Notes: generated by a model not told the origin, from the sequence alone. Positions 1-8,578 are shown, numbered from the stretch's first letter. The stretch: DNA of 64,000 nt from Tamlana sp038148895 (GCA_038148895.1 JBBVGQ010000004.1), one strand, 5' to 3'. Translations and numbers: made by a program.

Positions 1-212
1 CTGTTTATACTTCGGTTGCTCAATCCACTTTCAACCAAGCTTACAATCCAGCTTCTTATTTGTGAGTAGTTAACGGTGTTTATGCTGTTGGTTTCGTATT
101 CGGTTTTTACAAAATCCAAAAAATCCCCCAAATCATTTTGATAGGCCTTTACGGTTAAAGCCGAATAGTTTTTTTCCAAAGAAAGATAATCAAGAAACGA
201 TTTGAAAGGCAT
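1..212 (-). CDS. xerC: Tyrosine recombinase XerC-type, N-terminal part (truncated by window edge)
   Basis: Reading leftward from an ATG at 212, about 70 codons stay open to the window edge. The peptide starts MPFKSFLDYLSLEKNYS and continues with SALTVKAYQNDLGDFLDF, the N-terminal SAM-like core-binding domain of XerC/XerD-type tyrosine recombinases, which resolve chromosome dimers at dif. The catalytic R-H-R-Y domain lies outside the window, so activity cannot be judged. Next to it on the same strand is rpsU, an order I recall from other Flavobacteriaceae. Identity as XerC rather than another integrase is inferred from this short domain and the neighbour; a phage integrase is less likely because no mobile genes are near. 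Confidence 0.75.
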   Translation of the reverse strand, partial: MPFKSFLDYLSLEKNYSALTVKAYQNDLGDFLDFVKTEYETNSINTVNYSQIRSWIVSLVESGLSNRSIN

Positions 213-301
213 GTGTTAGGTTTAGAGTTTAAAGTTAAAAGTTTAAACGCCAAAACGCAACATTTTTTTACACTCAGGATATAAAGACTTAGTTAAAGTT
301 T

Positions 302-385
302 TGTCAACATGAACATGTTTCAGGTTTTCATTATGCTTTTTTCCAAAAGCAGTTTTGAGATGCTGAAACGAGTTCAGCATGACAT
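302..385. repeat. Pair of REP-like palindromes in inverted orientation
   Basis: At 360-380 the arms ATGCTGAA and TTCAGCAT flank ACGAG and are followed by GACA. At about 302-326 a degenerate copy lies in the opposite orientation: it begins TGTCA and carries TGAACATGTTTCAG, against TGAACTCGTTTCAG in the reverse complement of the first. The pair sits between xerC and rpsU. A third, sequence-unrelated hairpin with the same ATGACA edge is at 36746-36769. REP-like identity is inferred from structure. Confidence 0.5.
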
Positions 386-412
386 AATCTTTCTGTATAT
401 TGATTTTTGGGC

Positions 413-441
413 AAAAAAAATCCCGCTTGGTGCGGGATTTC
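413..441 (-). terminator. Rho-independent terminator of rpsU
   Basis: The arms AAATCCCGC (418-426) and GCGGGATTT (432-440) form a 9-bp stem with loop TTGGT. On the minus strand it is followed by a T run (the A run at 413-420). It lies 18 bases past the rpsU stop codon, so it ends the rpsU transcript. Confidence 0.85.
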
Positions 442-458
442 GATTTATTTAGTGCAGC

Positions 459-653
459 TTATATGTCTTCTGCATCTCTTAGTCTTTGAATGTACTGAGC
501 CTTTTGAATTTGTGCTCTACGTACAACGGAAGGTTTGCTGAACTGCTTGCGAACTTGTAATTCACGTTTAGCTCCTGTTCTATCGAACTTTCTCTTATAA
601 CGCTTTAGCGCTCTATCTATATTTTCTCCTTCTTTAATTGGTATTATTAACAT
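459..653 (-). CDS. rpsU: 30S ribosomal protein S21 (bS21)
   Basis: The 64-residue basic protein starts MLIIPIKEGENIDRALKRYK and matches bS21 over its full usual length in Bacteroidota. bS21 sits on the 30S platform near the 3' end of 16S rRNA. In Flavobacterium, structural work has shown that bS21, with bS18 and bS6, hides the anti-Shine-Dalgarno tail. The gene has its own -7 box and a strong Shine-Dalgarno sequence upstream, and a terminator downstream, so it is a single-gene unit. The strong ribosome binding site fits autoregulation, in which ribosomes lacking bS21 translate rpsU preferentially; this is inferred from the published Flavobacterium model and not shown here. Confidence 0.97.
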   Translation of the reverse strand: MLIIPIKEGENIDRALKRYKRKFDRTGAKRELQVRKQFSKPSVVRRAQIQKAQYIQRLRDAEDI

Positions 654-662
654 AGTGTCTTA

Positions 663-669
663 ACCTCCT
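663..669 (-). promoter_or_regulatory. Strong Shine-Dalgarno site of rpsU
   Basis: On the minus strand AGGAGGT precedes the rpsU ATG by 9 bases. Full complementarity to the 16S tail is exceptional here, since the other genes in this window lack a convincing site. It also fixes the rpsU start codon. Confidence 0.85.
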
Positions 670-690
670 CTCTTTTAGAATTTGTGGGTG

Positions 691-698
691 CAAATATA
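691..698 (-). promoter_or_regulatory. Predicted -7 box of rpsU promoter (TATATTTG)
   Basis: TATATTTG on the minus strand fits the Bacteroidota -7 consensus TAnnTTTG. It lies 37 bases before the start codon, which leaves room for the Shine-Dalgarno site within the transcript. No clear -33 TTTG is seen at 19-20 bases spacing. Confidence 0.6.
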
Positions 699-738
699 AA
701 ATTAATTCGCAATTCCTAAATTAAAATTCAAAATTATT

Positions 739-1905
739 TTAAGTTGCGGGTTTATATTCTTTTTTATCAATAATAATTTTGGCGAGTATCTCCCGAAGTA
801 TCTCTGAAGTTCCACCACCAATAGGGCCTAATCTGCTATCGCGAAACAGTCGTGCCATGGGGTAGTCTTCCATATAACCATAACCGCCCAAAAACTGCAA
901 ACATTGGTAAACCACCTCATCGGCCATTTTAGTAGATTTTAGTTTAGACATGGTAGCTTCTTTAACCACGTATTCGCCTTTATTCAACCTGTAAGCCACT
1001 GAATAATTGAACGCCTTGCAAACTTCCATATCTGTGTATAAATCTGAAATGGTATGTCTTAGTGCTTGGAATTTATCAATTGATTTTCCGAAGGCATGGC
1101 GCTCCCCCATATATTGCAGGGCATATTCCAAAGCATATTCGGCACGCGCGTGTGCATTAACGCCCATAACCAAACGCTCCAACGAAAAATGTTGCATGAT
1201 ATATGAAAAGCCTTTTCCTTCTTCACCCATTAAATTTTCCACTGGTACTTTTACATTATCAAAAGCAATCTCACCAGTATCTGAAGCACGCCAACCCAAT
1301 TTATCCAATTTGGTTGCCGAAACACCTGCCATATCCCTATCTAACACAAAAATGCTAATCCCTTTGTTACCCTTATCGGGTGTTGTTTTGGCAGCAACCA
1401 CTAAATAGTCACTAATCACACCATTCGTTATAAAAGTTTTTGAACCATTAATAATATAATGGTCTCCTTCCTTAACAGCAGTCGTTCGCATGCCTGCTAC
1501 ATCGCTACCGCCAAAAGGCTCAGTAATACACAGACATCCTATTTTATCACCAGTAATACTTGGGGCTAAGTACTTTTGTTTTATGGCTTCATCACCTTCT
1601 GCATTTATATGTGTCATCGCCAAATACGTATGCGCCCAAATAGCCGCGGCAAAACCGCCTGAATTTATTTTTTGTAGTTCTTCAAGTAGTATAATGGTAT
1701 AGAACAAATCCAAACCCAAGCCACCATAGGCCTCAGGATAATTGATGCCAAAAAAACCCATATCGCCAAATTTTTTCCAAATAAATCGGTCGATATTTCC
1801 TGTTTTCTCCCACTTATCAATATGGGGTACCACCTCTTTTTTTAAAAAATCCTGAAGACTTTTTCTAAAAAGATTGTGCTCTTCAGTGAAGTACATACTA
1901 TTCAT
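739..1905 (-). CDS. Acyl-CoA dehydrogenase
   Basis: The 388-residue protein covers a full acyl-CoA dehydrogenase: N-terminal helical domain (about 5-115), beta domain with CLCITEPFGGSDV (about 124-135), and C-terminal helical domain with ERHAFGKSIDKFQALRH and GGYGYMEDYPMARLFRD. These FAD enzymes oxidise acyl-CoA to the enoyl-CoA. The usual Glu of the YEGT motif is replaced (IGGGTSEI), while SLERLVMG (Glu243) matches the alternative position of the catalytic base in isovaleryl-CoA dehydrogenase. The substrate may therefore be branched or long-chain, but this cannot be fixed from sequence. The start codon overlaps the end of the ComEA-like gene by 4 bases, suggesting translational coupling. Confidence 0.93.
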   Translation of the reverse strand: MNSMYFTEEHNLFRKSLQDFLKKEVVPHIDKWEKTGNIDRFIWKKFGDMGFFGINYPEAYGGLGLDLFYTIILLEELQKINSGGFAAAIWAHTYLAMTHINAEGDEAIKQKYLAPSITGDKIGCLCITEPFGGSDVAGMRTTAVKEGDHYIINGSKTFITNGVISDYLVVAAKTTPDKGNKGISIFVLDRDMAGVSATKLDKLGWRASDTGEIAFDNVKVPVENLMGEEGKGFSYIMQHFSLERLVMGVNAHARAEYALEYALQYMGERHAFGKSIDKFQALRHTISDLYTDMEVCKAFNYSVAYRLNKGEYVVKEATMSKLKSTKMADEVVYQCLQFLGGYGYMEDYPMARLFRDSRLGPIGGGTSEILREILAKIIIDKKEYKPAT

Positions 1906-2786
1906 CTTTTTTCTTTTTCGAGGTGCAAATATAATTCAATTATCTTGATTTTATTTGAAGGAAAGTTTTTTACTTTTTTTAATTCGTCAATGGACTGAAA
2001 TCCTTCACGCAATTTACGTTGCTCCACAATTTCATTGGCCAAGTCGTAATCAATATGTGGAATGGTTACCAATTCATCAACAGTAGCTGTATTTAAATCT
2101 ATTTTTTTAATTGGGATTGGTGTTTTAACTGTGAATTGTTCTGTGATTTTTTCAATAACTTCGGGTGTTAAACCATAAACATCTTGAAGTTGGGCATCAC
2201 CCACAAAACCACCTTTGAGTTTATTCCTGAATTTTACAATACGCTCTGAAAGCACTTCACCAATACCATTTACTTTTTGAAGTTGTTGCGCCGTTGCCGT
2301 ATTTAAATCTCCTTTTTGTGCAAAGGTTTTGGGAGCATTATTATAACTGAAACTAGCATGTGAACTTGATTGTTTTGAATTGGTCACCCAATCTGGGAAC
2401 TTAAAATATGGGGAAATGGCATCCAGCAATGAATCCGACACTATGGTGACTTCTTGAAATTGATGTGCCGAGTTAATCCATTTATCTTGTTTTCTGTAAT
2501 CCAACAGCCTATCAATTTCCTCATTGCTCATCCCTAAAGTTGAACCTTTAAAATCAGTAATGTAATTGGGGTTAAACGGAAATATCTTTGGCTTATTCTG
2601 TTCCAGTTGAACTTGGCGCAATGAATCGATTTCTTTTGTGTATTCTGACAATGCTTCTTCATCAACAACAATTTTATCCGAACCAAAATCAACAAAAAAA
2701 TAAATACATTGCAGAATGACAATGAGCACCAATAACAAAAAAATCCCATTCCGCTGTTCTTTAGAAAACGTGAAATGGGATTTCAT
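1902..2786 (-). CDS. ComEA-like helix-hairpin-helix membrane protein
   Basis: The 294-residue protein has one N-terminal membrane segment (about 14-33) followed by a long outer region. Two clear helix-hairpin-helix units begin with the diagnostic DLNTAT (about 160-215 and 230-285); a weaker one may lie at 71-128. ComEA-type proteins bind double-stranded DNA in the periplasm during uptake. The single anchor followed by tandem HhH domains supports this, though the role in competence is inferred and no other com gene is nearby. It lies 22 bases downstream of the alanine symporter and overlaps the acyl-CoA dehydrogenase by 4 bases. Confidence 0.85.
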   Translation of the reverse strand: MKSHFTFSKEQRNGIFLLLVLIVILQCIYFFVDFGSDKIVVDEEALSEYTKEIDSLRQVQLEQNKPKIFPFNPNYITDFKGSTLGMSNEEIDRLLDYRKQDKWINSAHQFQEVTIVSDSLLDAISPYFKFPDWVTNSKQSSSHASFSYNNAPKTFAQKGDLNTATAQQLQKVNGIGEVLSERIVKFRNKLKGGFVGDAQLQDVYGLTPEVIEKITEQFTVKTPIPIKKIDLNTATVDELVTIPHIDYDLANEIVEQRKLREGFQSIDELKKVKNFPSNKIKIIELYLHLEKEKR

Positions 2787-2808
2787 AAAATCTATTTAGT
2801 TTAGTTAA

Positions 2809-4431
2809 TTACATGTGCTTGGTGAGGTCTTCAGCACCTTCATCCAGAGCGTCATGTTTTACGTTGATAGCATCCATATATTTTTTAAGCTCCCTGCTGA
2901 TTATTGGAGATAGGACTACTACACCAATAATATTTGGCACAACCATGGCAAAAATCATGGCATCAGAAAAATCAATTACAGCACCAAGGCTAATGGATGA
3001 GCCAACAACCACAAAAAACAAGAACAAAATTTTATATACCAAATCGCTTATTTTACCTTTACCAAATAAAAACACCCAGCCCTGCATACCATAGTAAGAC
3101 CATGAAATCATGGTTGAAAAGGCAAATAATATTACTGCCACGGTCAACACAATAGAGAAATGCGGAATTACACTATCAAAGGCCGTTGCCGTTAACTCAA
3201 CGCCTTCTTTAATTGGCACGCCATACTCCATGAAGCTACCATCAAAATTTGTAATTACAATTACCAAGGCAGTCATGGTACAGATTACAACGGTATCTAC
3301 AAAAGGTTCTAAAAGTGCCACAATCCCTTCACTAGCTGGATATTTTGTGCGCACTGCAGAATGGGCAATTGCTGCACTACCAACACCAGCTTCATTGGAA
3401 AAAGCCCCTCTTCGAATACCTTGAATCATAACACCTACAAGGCCACCTGCAATACCCAAACCAGAAAATGCTCCTTCAATTATCAGTGCAAAAGCATCAT
3501 CAATTAAATGCCAATTAAATCCTAGAATAATAAGCGCAGCCAGCACATAAATACCCGCCATAAAAGGCACTATTTTTTCAGTAACCGAGGCAATTCGTTT
3601 TATTCCACCAATAATTACAATAGCTACAATTATAGCCATAACAATTCCAAAATACATTCCAGCGTTTCCACTTTCAAAATTAAAAAGCTTAATAAATTGA
3701 GCAGCAGCTTGGTTGGCTTGGAACATATTTCCACCACCAAATGAGCCTCCAATCACAAAAATGGCGAACACAACAGCTAGCACTTTACCAAGCCCTTTCA
3801 TGCCTTTTTCACCAAAACCTTTAGATAAATAATACATTGGACCACCATACACGGTACCATCTTCTCCCACATCTCTATATTTTACTCCCAGAGTACATTC
3901 AGCAAACTTTGATGCCATACCCAACAGACCAGCAAGAATCATCCAGAATGTTGCCCCTGGCCCACCTATTGATAAGGCAACCGCCACACCTGCAATATTT
4001 CCCAAACCAACTGTTGCCGATAATGCAGCGGTTAAAGCCTGAAAATGCGATACTTCTCCGTGGGCACTATCGTCCCTTAAAGTTTCAATAATATTATGGT
4101 CAACATTATCGGTGGGGTCTCCATATAAAGTATCTGCTCCGTGTTTCTCAATATCTTCATATTTACCTTGTACCACACGTAAAGCTGTTCTGAACCCGGT
4201 TACATTTATAAACCTGAAATATATTGTGAAGAAAATTGCTCCTCCAATCAACACAATTAAAACCCATGGAATTTGATATTCTTCTGAAAAAGGAATTTCA
4301 TAAAAAATGGCATCAACAAACCAACCTGTATAATCCTTGAAAACCCGGTCGATTTTTTCGGAAGTTGTTTCTTGAGCGAATGTTAGTAATGGTAAAATTA
4401 TTGTAAAAATTGAAAGAAGATGTTTCTTCAT
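2809..4431 (-). CDS. Alanine/glycine:cation symporter (AGCS family)
   Basis: The protein contains the AGCS signature regions (GDPTDNVDHNII, QALTAALSATVGLGNIAGVA, GAFSNEAGVGSAAIAHSA) and about ten membrane segments. It imports alanine or glycine with sodium. I choose the ATG at 4431 (540 residues), because the next 55 upstream codons would run toward the K+ channel gene and do not look like AGCS. From 4431 the protein begins MKKHLLSIFTIILPLLTFAQ, a signal-peptide-like segment also present in other flavobacterial members. It is followed by a 46-residue linker before the first transporter helix. It lies 106 bases downstream of the channel gene. Confidence 0.92.
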   Translation of the reverse strand: MKKHLLSIFTIILPLLTFAQETTSEKIDRVFKDYTGWFVDAIFYEIPFSEEYQIPWVLIVLIGGAIFFTIYFRFINVTGFRTALRVVQGKYEDIEKHGADTLYGDPTDNVDHNIIETLRDDSAHGEVSHFQALTAALSATVGLGNIAGVAVALSIGGPGATFWMILAGLLGMASKFAECTLGVKYRDVGEDGTVYGGPMYYLSKGFGEKGMKGLGKVLAVVFAIFVIGGSFGGGNMFQANQAAAQFIKLFNFESGNAGMYFGIVMAIIVAIVIIGGIKRIASVTEKIVPFMAGIYVLAALIILGFNWHLIDDAFALIIEGAFSGLGIAGGLVGVMIQGIRRGAFSNEAGVGSAAIAHSAVRTKYPASEGIVALLEPFVDTVVICTMTALVIVITNFDGSFMEYGVPIKEGVELTATAFDSVIPHFSIVLTVAVILFAFSTMISWSYYGMQGWVFLFGKGKISDLVYKILFLFFVVVGSSISLGAVIDFSDAMIFAMVVPNIIGVVVLSPIISRELKKYMDAINVKHDALDEGAEDLTKHM

Positions 4432-4537
4432 AAGGAGAATATTAGTTAAAATTTTTTGAAAGATTCGCACTAAAAAGCAGCAATATGCTAAAAAAAAATG
4501 GTTTTTTAAAACTAAGCTTGTTAAAATAGAAGATTCC

Positions 4538-5557
4538 CTAATCAATATCGTATTCCGAATTGAGTGCCTCAATTTGTTCTGGTCTTCCCAAAACAATAAT
4601 CTTAGAATTTGCGGCCAACCTTAATTCTGCCTCAGGATTTACTATATATTCGCCATTTTCATCCTTATAACCTATCACTGTGCAGCCTGTTTTTCTTCGC
4701 AGGTCTAAATCTTTGATAGTTCGTTCTCTTCTTGTATTAAACAACTTTTCAACGGCCACTTCTTCAATATTGATGTTTGATTTGCCCACGATAGAAAGAT
4801 TATCAATAAACTCCATTAAACCTGGAACCACGACCAAGGAGGCCATATGATCTCCTCCAATTTTATCAGGTAGAATAACGTTATTGGCTCCAGCAAACTT
4901 TAGTTTATCATATGATGATTCGCTTGAAGCACGGCTAATAATATTTATTTTAGAATTTAGTTGTCTGGCCGAAAGCACAACAAACAAATTATCAGCATCA
5001 TTTGGTAGCGCAGATATAAAACAAGATGCGCGATCAACACCTGCCAAGTTCAAAACCTCATCTTCATTGGCATTACCTATCACATATGGCACCCTATCCA
5101 TTTGTAGGCGCTCTTCAATGCTCTTGTTTTTCTCAATAATAACAAACTGCTTATTGTGTGCACTTAGCTTTCTAGCGGCTTGTTTGCCGTTACGTCCATA
5201 ACCACAAATAACCACATGGTTTTTAAAACTATCAATCTTCTTTTGCATTTTTTTGTGCTTTAGTTCTTCAATATTGTTTTTGCTCAAAATATATTCTGTA
5301 ATAATGGATAATGCGTAACCAACAATAACCACACTTGCCAAAATTAAAAATATGGTGAAAATTTTTGACGTATCGTCCAATGCAACCACCTCTCCAAAAC
5401 CAACAGTCGTCATGGTTATAACCGTCATATAAACAGCATCAACCCAAGAATACCCCGAAATGATTTTGTAACCGGCAATACCAATAAGTAAAATAACAAC
5501 CAGTAAAAATACCGCTGTGTAAATTTTGGTTCTAAAAAATCGTATAAGTGGATTCAT
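4538..5557 (-). CDS. Potassium channel with RCK (TrkA-N) domain
   Basis: The 339-residue protein has two membrane helices (about 12-32 and 65-85) around a pore loop with the selectivity filter TVGFG (51-55). A cytoplasmic RCK domain follows with the nucleotide-binding motif VVICGYGRNGKQ (115-126). A TrkA-C type domain makes up the end (about 255-339). It is a ligand-gated K+ channel of the MthK/Kch kind, in the inner membrane; the ligand cannot be read from sequence. It begins 3 bases after the PspC-like gene ends, so the two are probably one operon. Confidence 0.93.
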   Translation of the reverse strand: MNPLIRFFRTKIYTAVFLLVVILLIGIAGYKIISGYSWVDAVYMTVITMTTVGFGEVVALDDTSKIFTIFLILASVVIVGYALSIITEYILSKNNIEELKHKKMQKKIDSFKNHVVICGYGRNGKQAARKLSAHNKQFVIIEKNKSIEERLQMDRVPYVIGNANEDEVLNLAGVDRASCFISALPNDADNLFVVLSARQLNSKINIISRASSESSYDKLKFAGANNVILPDKIGGDHMASLVVVPGLMEFIDNLSIVGKSNINIEEVAVEKLFNTRRERTIKDLDLRRKTGCTVIGYKDENGEYIVNPEAELRLAANSKIIVLGRPEQIEALNSEYDID

Positions 5558-5560
5558 GTA

Positions 5561-5788
5561 TTATAGGTCGAAAACTGAGGAGCGTTTGGTGTAAACTAAG
5601 TCTTTAATACGCATCCAAAAAGCCAAAAAGAGATAGAGTGCAAACCCAAAACCCAAGGTAACAAAAGTTAAGTACATAAATGAGGTTCTCACCACTTTTG
5701 CCCTAATACCCAACCTGTCGGCAATACGTTGGCAAACATAATAACCGTGCTTTTGAAAAAATAACAAAGGTTTGTAAATACTATTCAT
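5561..5788 (-). CDS. Small PspC-domain membrane protein
   Basis: The 75-residue protein has the PspC layout: a short N-terminal part with VCQRIADRLGIRAKVVRTSF, one hydrophobic stretch (about 38-60) and a basic C-terminal tail ending RSSVFDL. In enterobacteria PspC senses envelope stress together with PspB, but none of the other psp genes is nearby, so only the domain, not the role, is supported. It is the first gene of a likely two-gene operon with the K+ channel, which suggests a link to membrane state or ion balance. Confidence 0.8.
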   Translation of the reverse strand: MNSIYKPLLFFQKHGYYVCQRIADRLGIRAKVVRTSFMYLTFVTLGFGFALYLFLAFWMRIKDLVYTKRSSVFDL

Positions 5789-5890
5789 ACCCGCAATTTA
5801 ATTATAAAATTAATATAATTTAATCTTTTAAGTTTCCTATTTCTAGGTTAATCATATTTCTATGATTTTAATAATTTTTGAATATGCTTT

Positions 5891-7168
5891 TTAAATATTT
5901 CTAGATAATAATGTATTGCCAATAGCACATTGCAAACATTTATTAGTATCACAGTAAGTTGTTTTAAGCTGAATGAATGCCTGAGACTCGAAAGATGATT
6001 GAGAAACTTTTTTCAAATTATTGAATGCATCAACAATATTGTTTTTTTCTGAATTAATTGATGTAGCCAAATTTAAAATAGTATCCTCAATATCTTTACC
6101 TTGATGCTTTGCATAACAAAACGTAACAGGAATTACCGTATTTATTAGCAATAAGTCTATAAAGGATTTTGAAAGCCTTTTTTCTGATGGTTTAGATTCC
6201 TTTTGAAATGTGTAATGGTTTTTCCAAAACTTGGAAGTTGATACTTTGAAAAGCTCATAAAAATCTTCCAATTTATTGGTTTCAACCACTTTTGAGAATA
6301 AATTTTGATGCTGTTGGTATAAACTTGCCAATTGTGACAACCTTATTGTTGGGAAATTTGACGGGCGCAACCTAAAAAACTGAATTGGCAAAACTTGCGA
6401 ATTCTTCAATTGGAATTTCTGCGTTAAAAACATGTATTCTTGTTTCAGTTTTTTGAAATAGGCTCCTTCCAAATCTTCATCCAAAAAACCAGCTTGCCCA
6501 AACAAAAGCGCTTCCAAACTATTTTGATTCGGCCTTGTTTTTCTAATAATTGAAAAATCAATTGAATTGGCCAAACTAAAAAAAGATTCACCATTTACTT
6601 TGAGTCCGAAATTTTTGGCCAGCATTTTAAAAAACACTGCTTCCCAATCGTTTTTTGAATCTATTAAAAGCGCTTCAATATCCTTGGATTTTCTTTCCAA
6701 ACGTTCAAAAAATAAACGTTCCAACCAATTGTTCAACACAAAATCATTCACGTCACCAAAATCGTTTTCACAATTAATCCATTTATTTTTTTTGGAAAAT
6801 AGCTTCTCGTAATTATTCAAAATTGAAGTGTCTATTAAACCCTTCAATTGCAAAGTTGGTATTGGCGTGTTATCCTTTCTAAACACGTCCGTATCATGTT
6901 CCCAAACCACATGCAAAATCACATTGTCATAGGTCTTATCAGTTTCGTGACTATGCAAAAACCAATCTGATGACTTTACATGAATTTCAACATTTCCAGC
7001 CCAAAGTTGCTCACCTATTTTCATTTGGGCATTAAAAAAATCAGGGCCAGAATCAAGATTATGTTGCCCTAAAGAAGTAATTGAAATGCTTTCGCTAGCT
7101 GTAGTCTGTAAACTTTCCGTTGAAAATTTTTTATGTTTCCAGATGTAGTGTAGAAAGTCTTCTCGCAT
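5891..7168 (-). CDS. DUF2851 family protein
   Basis: The 425-residue soluble protein matches the Bacteroidota family DUF2851, recognisable from the N-terminal MREDFLHYIWKHKKF and GPDFFNAQMKIGEQLWAGNVEIHVKSSDW. No function is established. The conserved N-terminal half rich in charged and aromatic residues resembles a nuclease-like or ligand-binding fold, but this is only an impression. The C-terminus carries a Cys cluster (Cys406, Cys411, Cys414) that could bind a metal. It is divergent from the DUF2721 gene, with a 67-base shared upstream region, and has no operon partner on its strand. Confidence 0.85.
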   Translation of the reverse strand: MREDFLHYIWKHKKFSTESLQTTASESISITSLGQHNLDSGPDFFNAQMKIGEQLWAGNVEIHVKSSDWFLHSHETDKTYDNVILHVVWEHDTDVFRKDNTPIPTLQLKGLIDTSILNNYEKLFSKKNKWINCENDFGDVNDFVLNNWLERLFFERLERKSKDIEALLIDSKNDWEAVFFKMLAKNFGLKVNGESFFSLANSIDFSIIRKTRPNQNSLEALLFGQAGFLDEDLEGAYFKKLKQEYMFLTQKFQLKNSQVLPIQFFRLRPSNFPTIRLSQLASLYQQHQNLFSKVVETNKLEDFYELFKVSTSKFWKNHYTFQKESKPSEKRLSKSFIDLLLINTVIPVTFCYAKHQGKDIEDTILNLATSINSEKNNIVDAFNNLKKVSQSSFESQAFIQLKTTYCDTNKCLQCAIGNTLLSRNI

Positions 7169-7235
7169 GCCACTAAAATAGAAAAATATTGGGCTTTTTT
7201 ATTTGAACTTATCTAAATTTGAAGAAACTTTTTTA

Positions 7236-7631
7236 ATGGAGCAGCTCACCTTAACTACACCAGCACTTTTGTTTTCTGCCATTTCGTTGATTATGTTGGC
7301 ATACACGAATCGATTCATTGCCTATGCGGCGGTTATTCGGGATTTACACGACAAATATCTCAAGAAAAAGGACGAACGATTGATCAAACAAATACAAAAT
7401 TTAAAAAAGCGCTTATACCTTACTCGAAGCATGCAAATTGCAGGGATCAGCAGCTTACTTTTGTGTGTGCTGACCATGTTTTTAATTTACATACAACAGC
7501 ACATTATTGCCGTCTGGGTATTCGGCCTGGCACTTATTTTATTGATTTTTTCTTTGGCACTTTTAATTAAGGAAATCCAAATTTCAGTGAAAGCTTTGGA
7601 GCACCATATTAGTGATATAGAAAACGGTTAG
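7236..7631 (+). CDS. DUF2721 family membrane protein
   Basis: The protein of 131 residues fits DUF2721: it starts MEQLTLTTPALLFSAISLIMLAY, has a cytoplasmic basic loop (RDLHDKYLKKKDERLIKQI) and two further membrane helices. An upstream TTG at 7203 would extend it by 11 residues, but the ATG at 7236 gives the family-typical N-terminus. Function is unknown. Its last 4 bases overlap the end of the convergent fatty acid hydroxylase gene. Confidence 0.83.
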   Translation: MEQLTLTTPALLFSAISLIMLAYTNRFIAYAAVIRDLHDKYLKKKDERLIKQIQNLKKRLYLTRSMQIAGISSLLLCVLTMFLIYIQQHIIAVWVFGLALILLIFSLALLIKEIQISVKALEHHISDIENG

Positions 7632-8470
7632 TCCAAATTCTCATCTACCGAAGTTGGCTTCCTGTATTTTTGAAAAGGCTGTTTCAGCAAATCCACAATA
7701 TTGCTGTTTTCCTTTTCGTCTGGAAACACATCAACACCATAAATAATTTTATTTGTATCTAATTTCATGTACGTCCCAAAAAGGCGGTCCCATACAGAAA
7801 AAATATTGCCGTAGTTACTATCCGTATAAGGCAATTTATAATGGTGGTGTACCTTGTGCATATCTGGTGAAACAATGATATAGCTTATCCAATCATCTAC
7901 TCTTTTAGGCAATTTAATATTGGCATGATTAAATTGTGTGGCCGCTACTGAGAGCGCTTGGTAAAGCAGTACTAATGCGATAGGCGAACCTACCATAATA
8001 ATTCCAAAAAGCGTAAACACATAGCGAATTAGGCTTTCCAACGGATGATGACGATTTGCGGTAGTCGTATCAACATAATGGTCAGAATGATGCACCAAAT
8101 GTACCATCCACAGTGGTTTTACCTTGTGTTCTATTATATGGGGAAGATAAGCGCCAATTCCATCTAAAAGTAATAACCCCGATAAAGCGTATAGCCACAA
8201 TGGCATTTCGGGCAACCAATTTATAATGCCAAATTTATTGGCAACCGCCCAATCTGAAGCTTTTAAAAACAAAAAAGCCAATGGCATATTCACCAAAATG
8301 GTCGTTATAGTGAAAAAAATATTTGGGATAGCATGCTTCCACTTTTTGTATTTAAATCCAATAAGGGGCATGATACCTTCAATAATCCAAAACAAGGTTA
8401 AGCCTCCTAAAATTATTAGGGCACGATGATGCGATGGGATGGTTTCAAAATAATTAAAGATGGTTTCCAA
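7628..8470 (-). CDS. Sterol desaturase / fatty acid hydroxylase family protein
   Basis: The 280-residue membrane protein has about five hydrophobic segments and the His boxes of the di-iron fatty acid hydroxylase superfamily: HIIEH (111-115), HLVHH (124-128), HH (141-142) and HKVHHH (205-210). Such enzymes hydroxylate or desaturate lipid chains with O2. All ligand histidines appear present, so it should be active. The substrate is not known; hydroxy fatty acids in ornithine lipids or sphingolipids are options for Bacteroidota. It faces the DUF2721 gene tail to tail and has no operon partner. Confidence 0.9.
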   Translation of the reverse strand: METIFNYFETIPSHHRALIILGGLTLFWIIEGIMPLIGFKYKKWKHAIPNIFFTITTILVNMPLAFLFLKASDWAVANKFGIINWLPEMPLWLYALSGLLLLDGIGAYLPHIIEHKVKPLWMVHLVHHSDHYVDTTTANRHHPLESLIRYVFTLFGIIMVGSPIALVLLYQALSVAATQFNHANIKLPKRVDDWISYIIVSPDMHKVHHHYKLPYTDSNYGNIFSVWDRLFGTYMKLDTNKIIYGVDVFPDEKENSNIVDLLKQPFQKYRKPTSVDENLD

Positions 8471-8578
8471 AGTATAATTTTTGAACTAAATATACTTATT
8501 TTATCTGTTCGATAACCTTTTAAAATTTTGCAGCAAAATCTTTGTTACTTCATCATTTCGATGAAACCTATACTTTGC

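Noticed and set aside
1007..1702. Open frames on the plus strand inside the acyl-CoA dehydrogenase gene
   Set aside because: They are antisense shadows of a well-conserved gene and show no domain or plausible start region.
4432..4596. Extended N-terminus of the alanine symporter
   Set aside because: The extra 55 residues run into the K+ channel gene and do not look like the family; the ATG at 4431 gives a signal-like start.
7203..7235. TTG start for the DUF2721 gene
   Set aside because: The ATG at 7236 gives the family-like N-terminus; the upstream codons look like leader.
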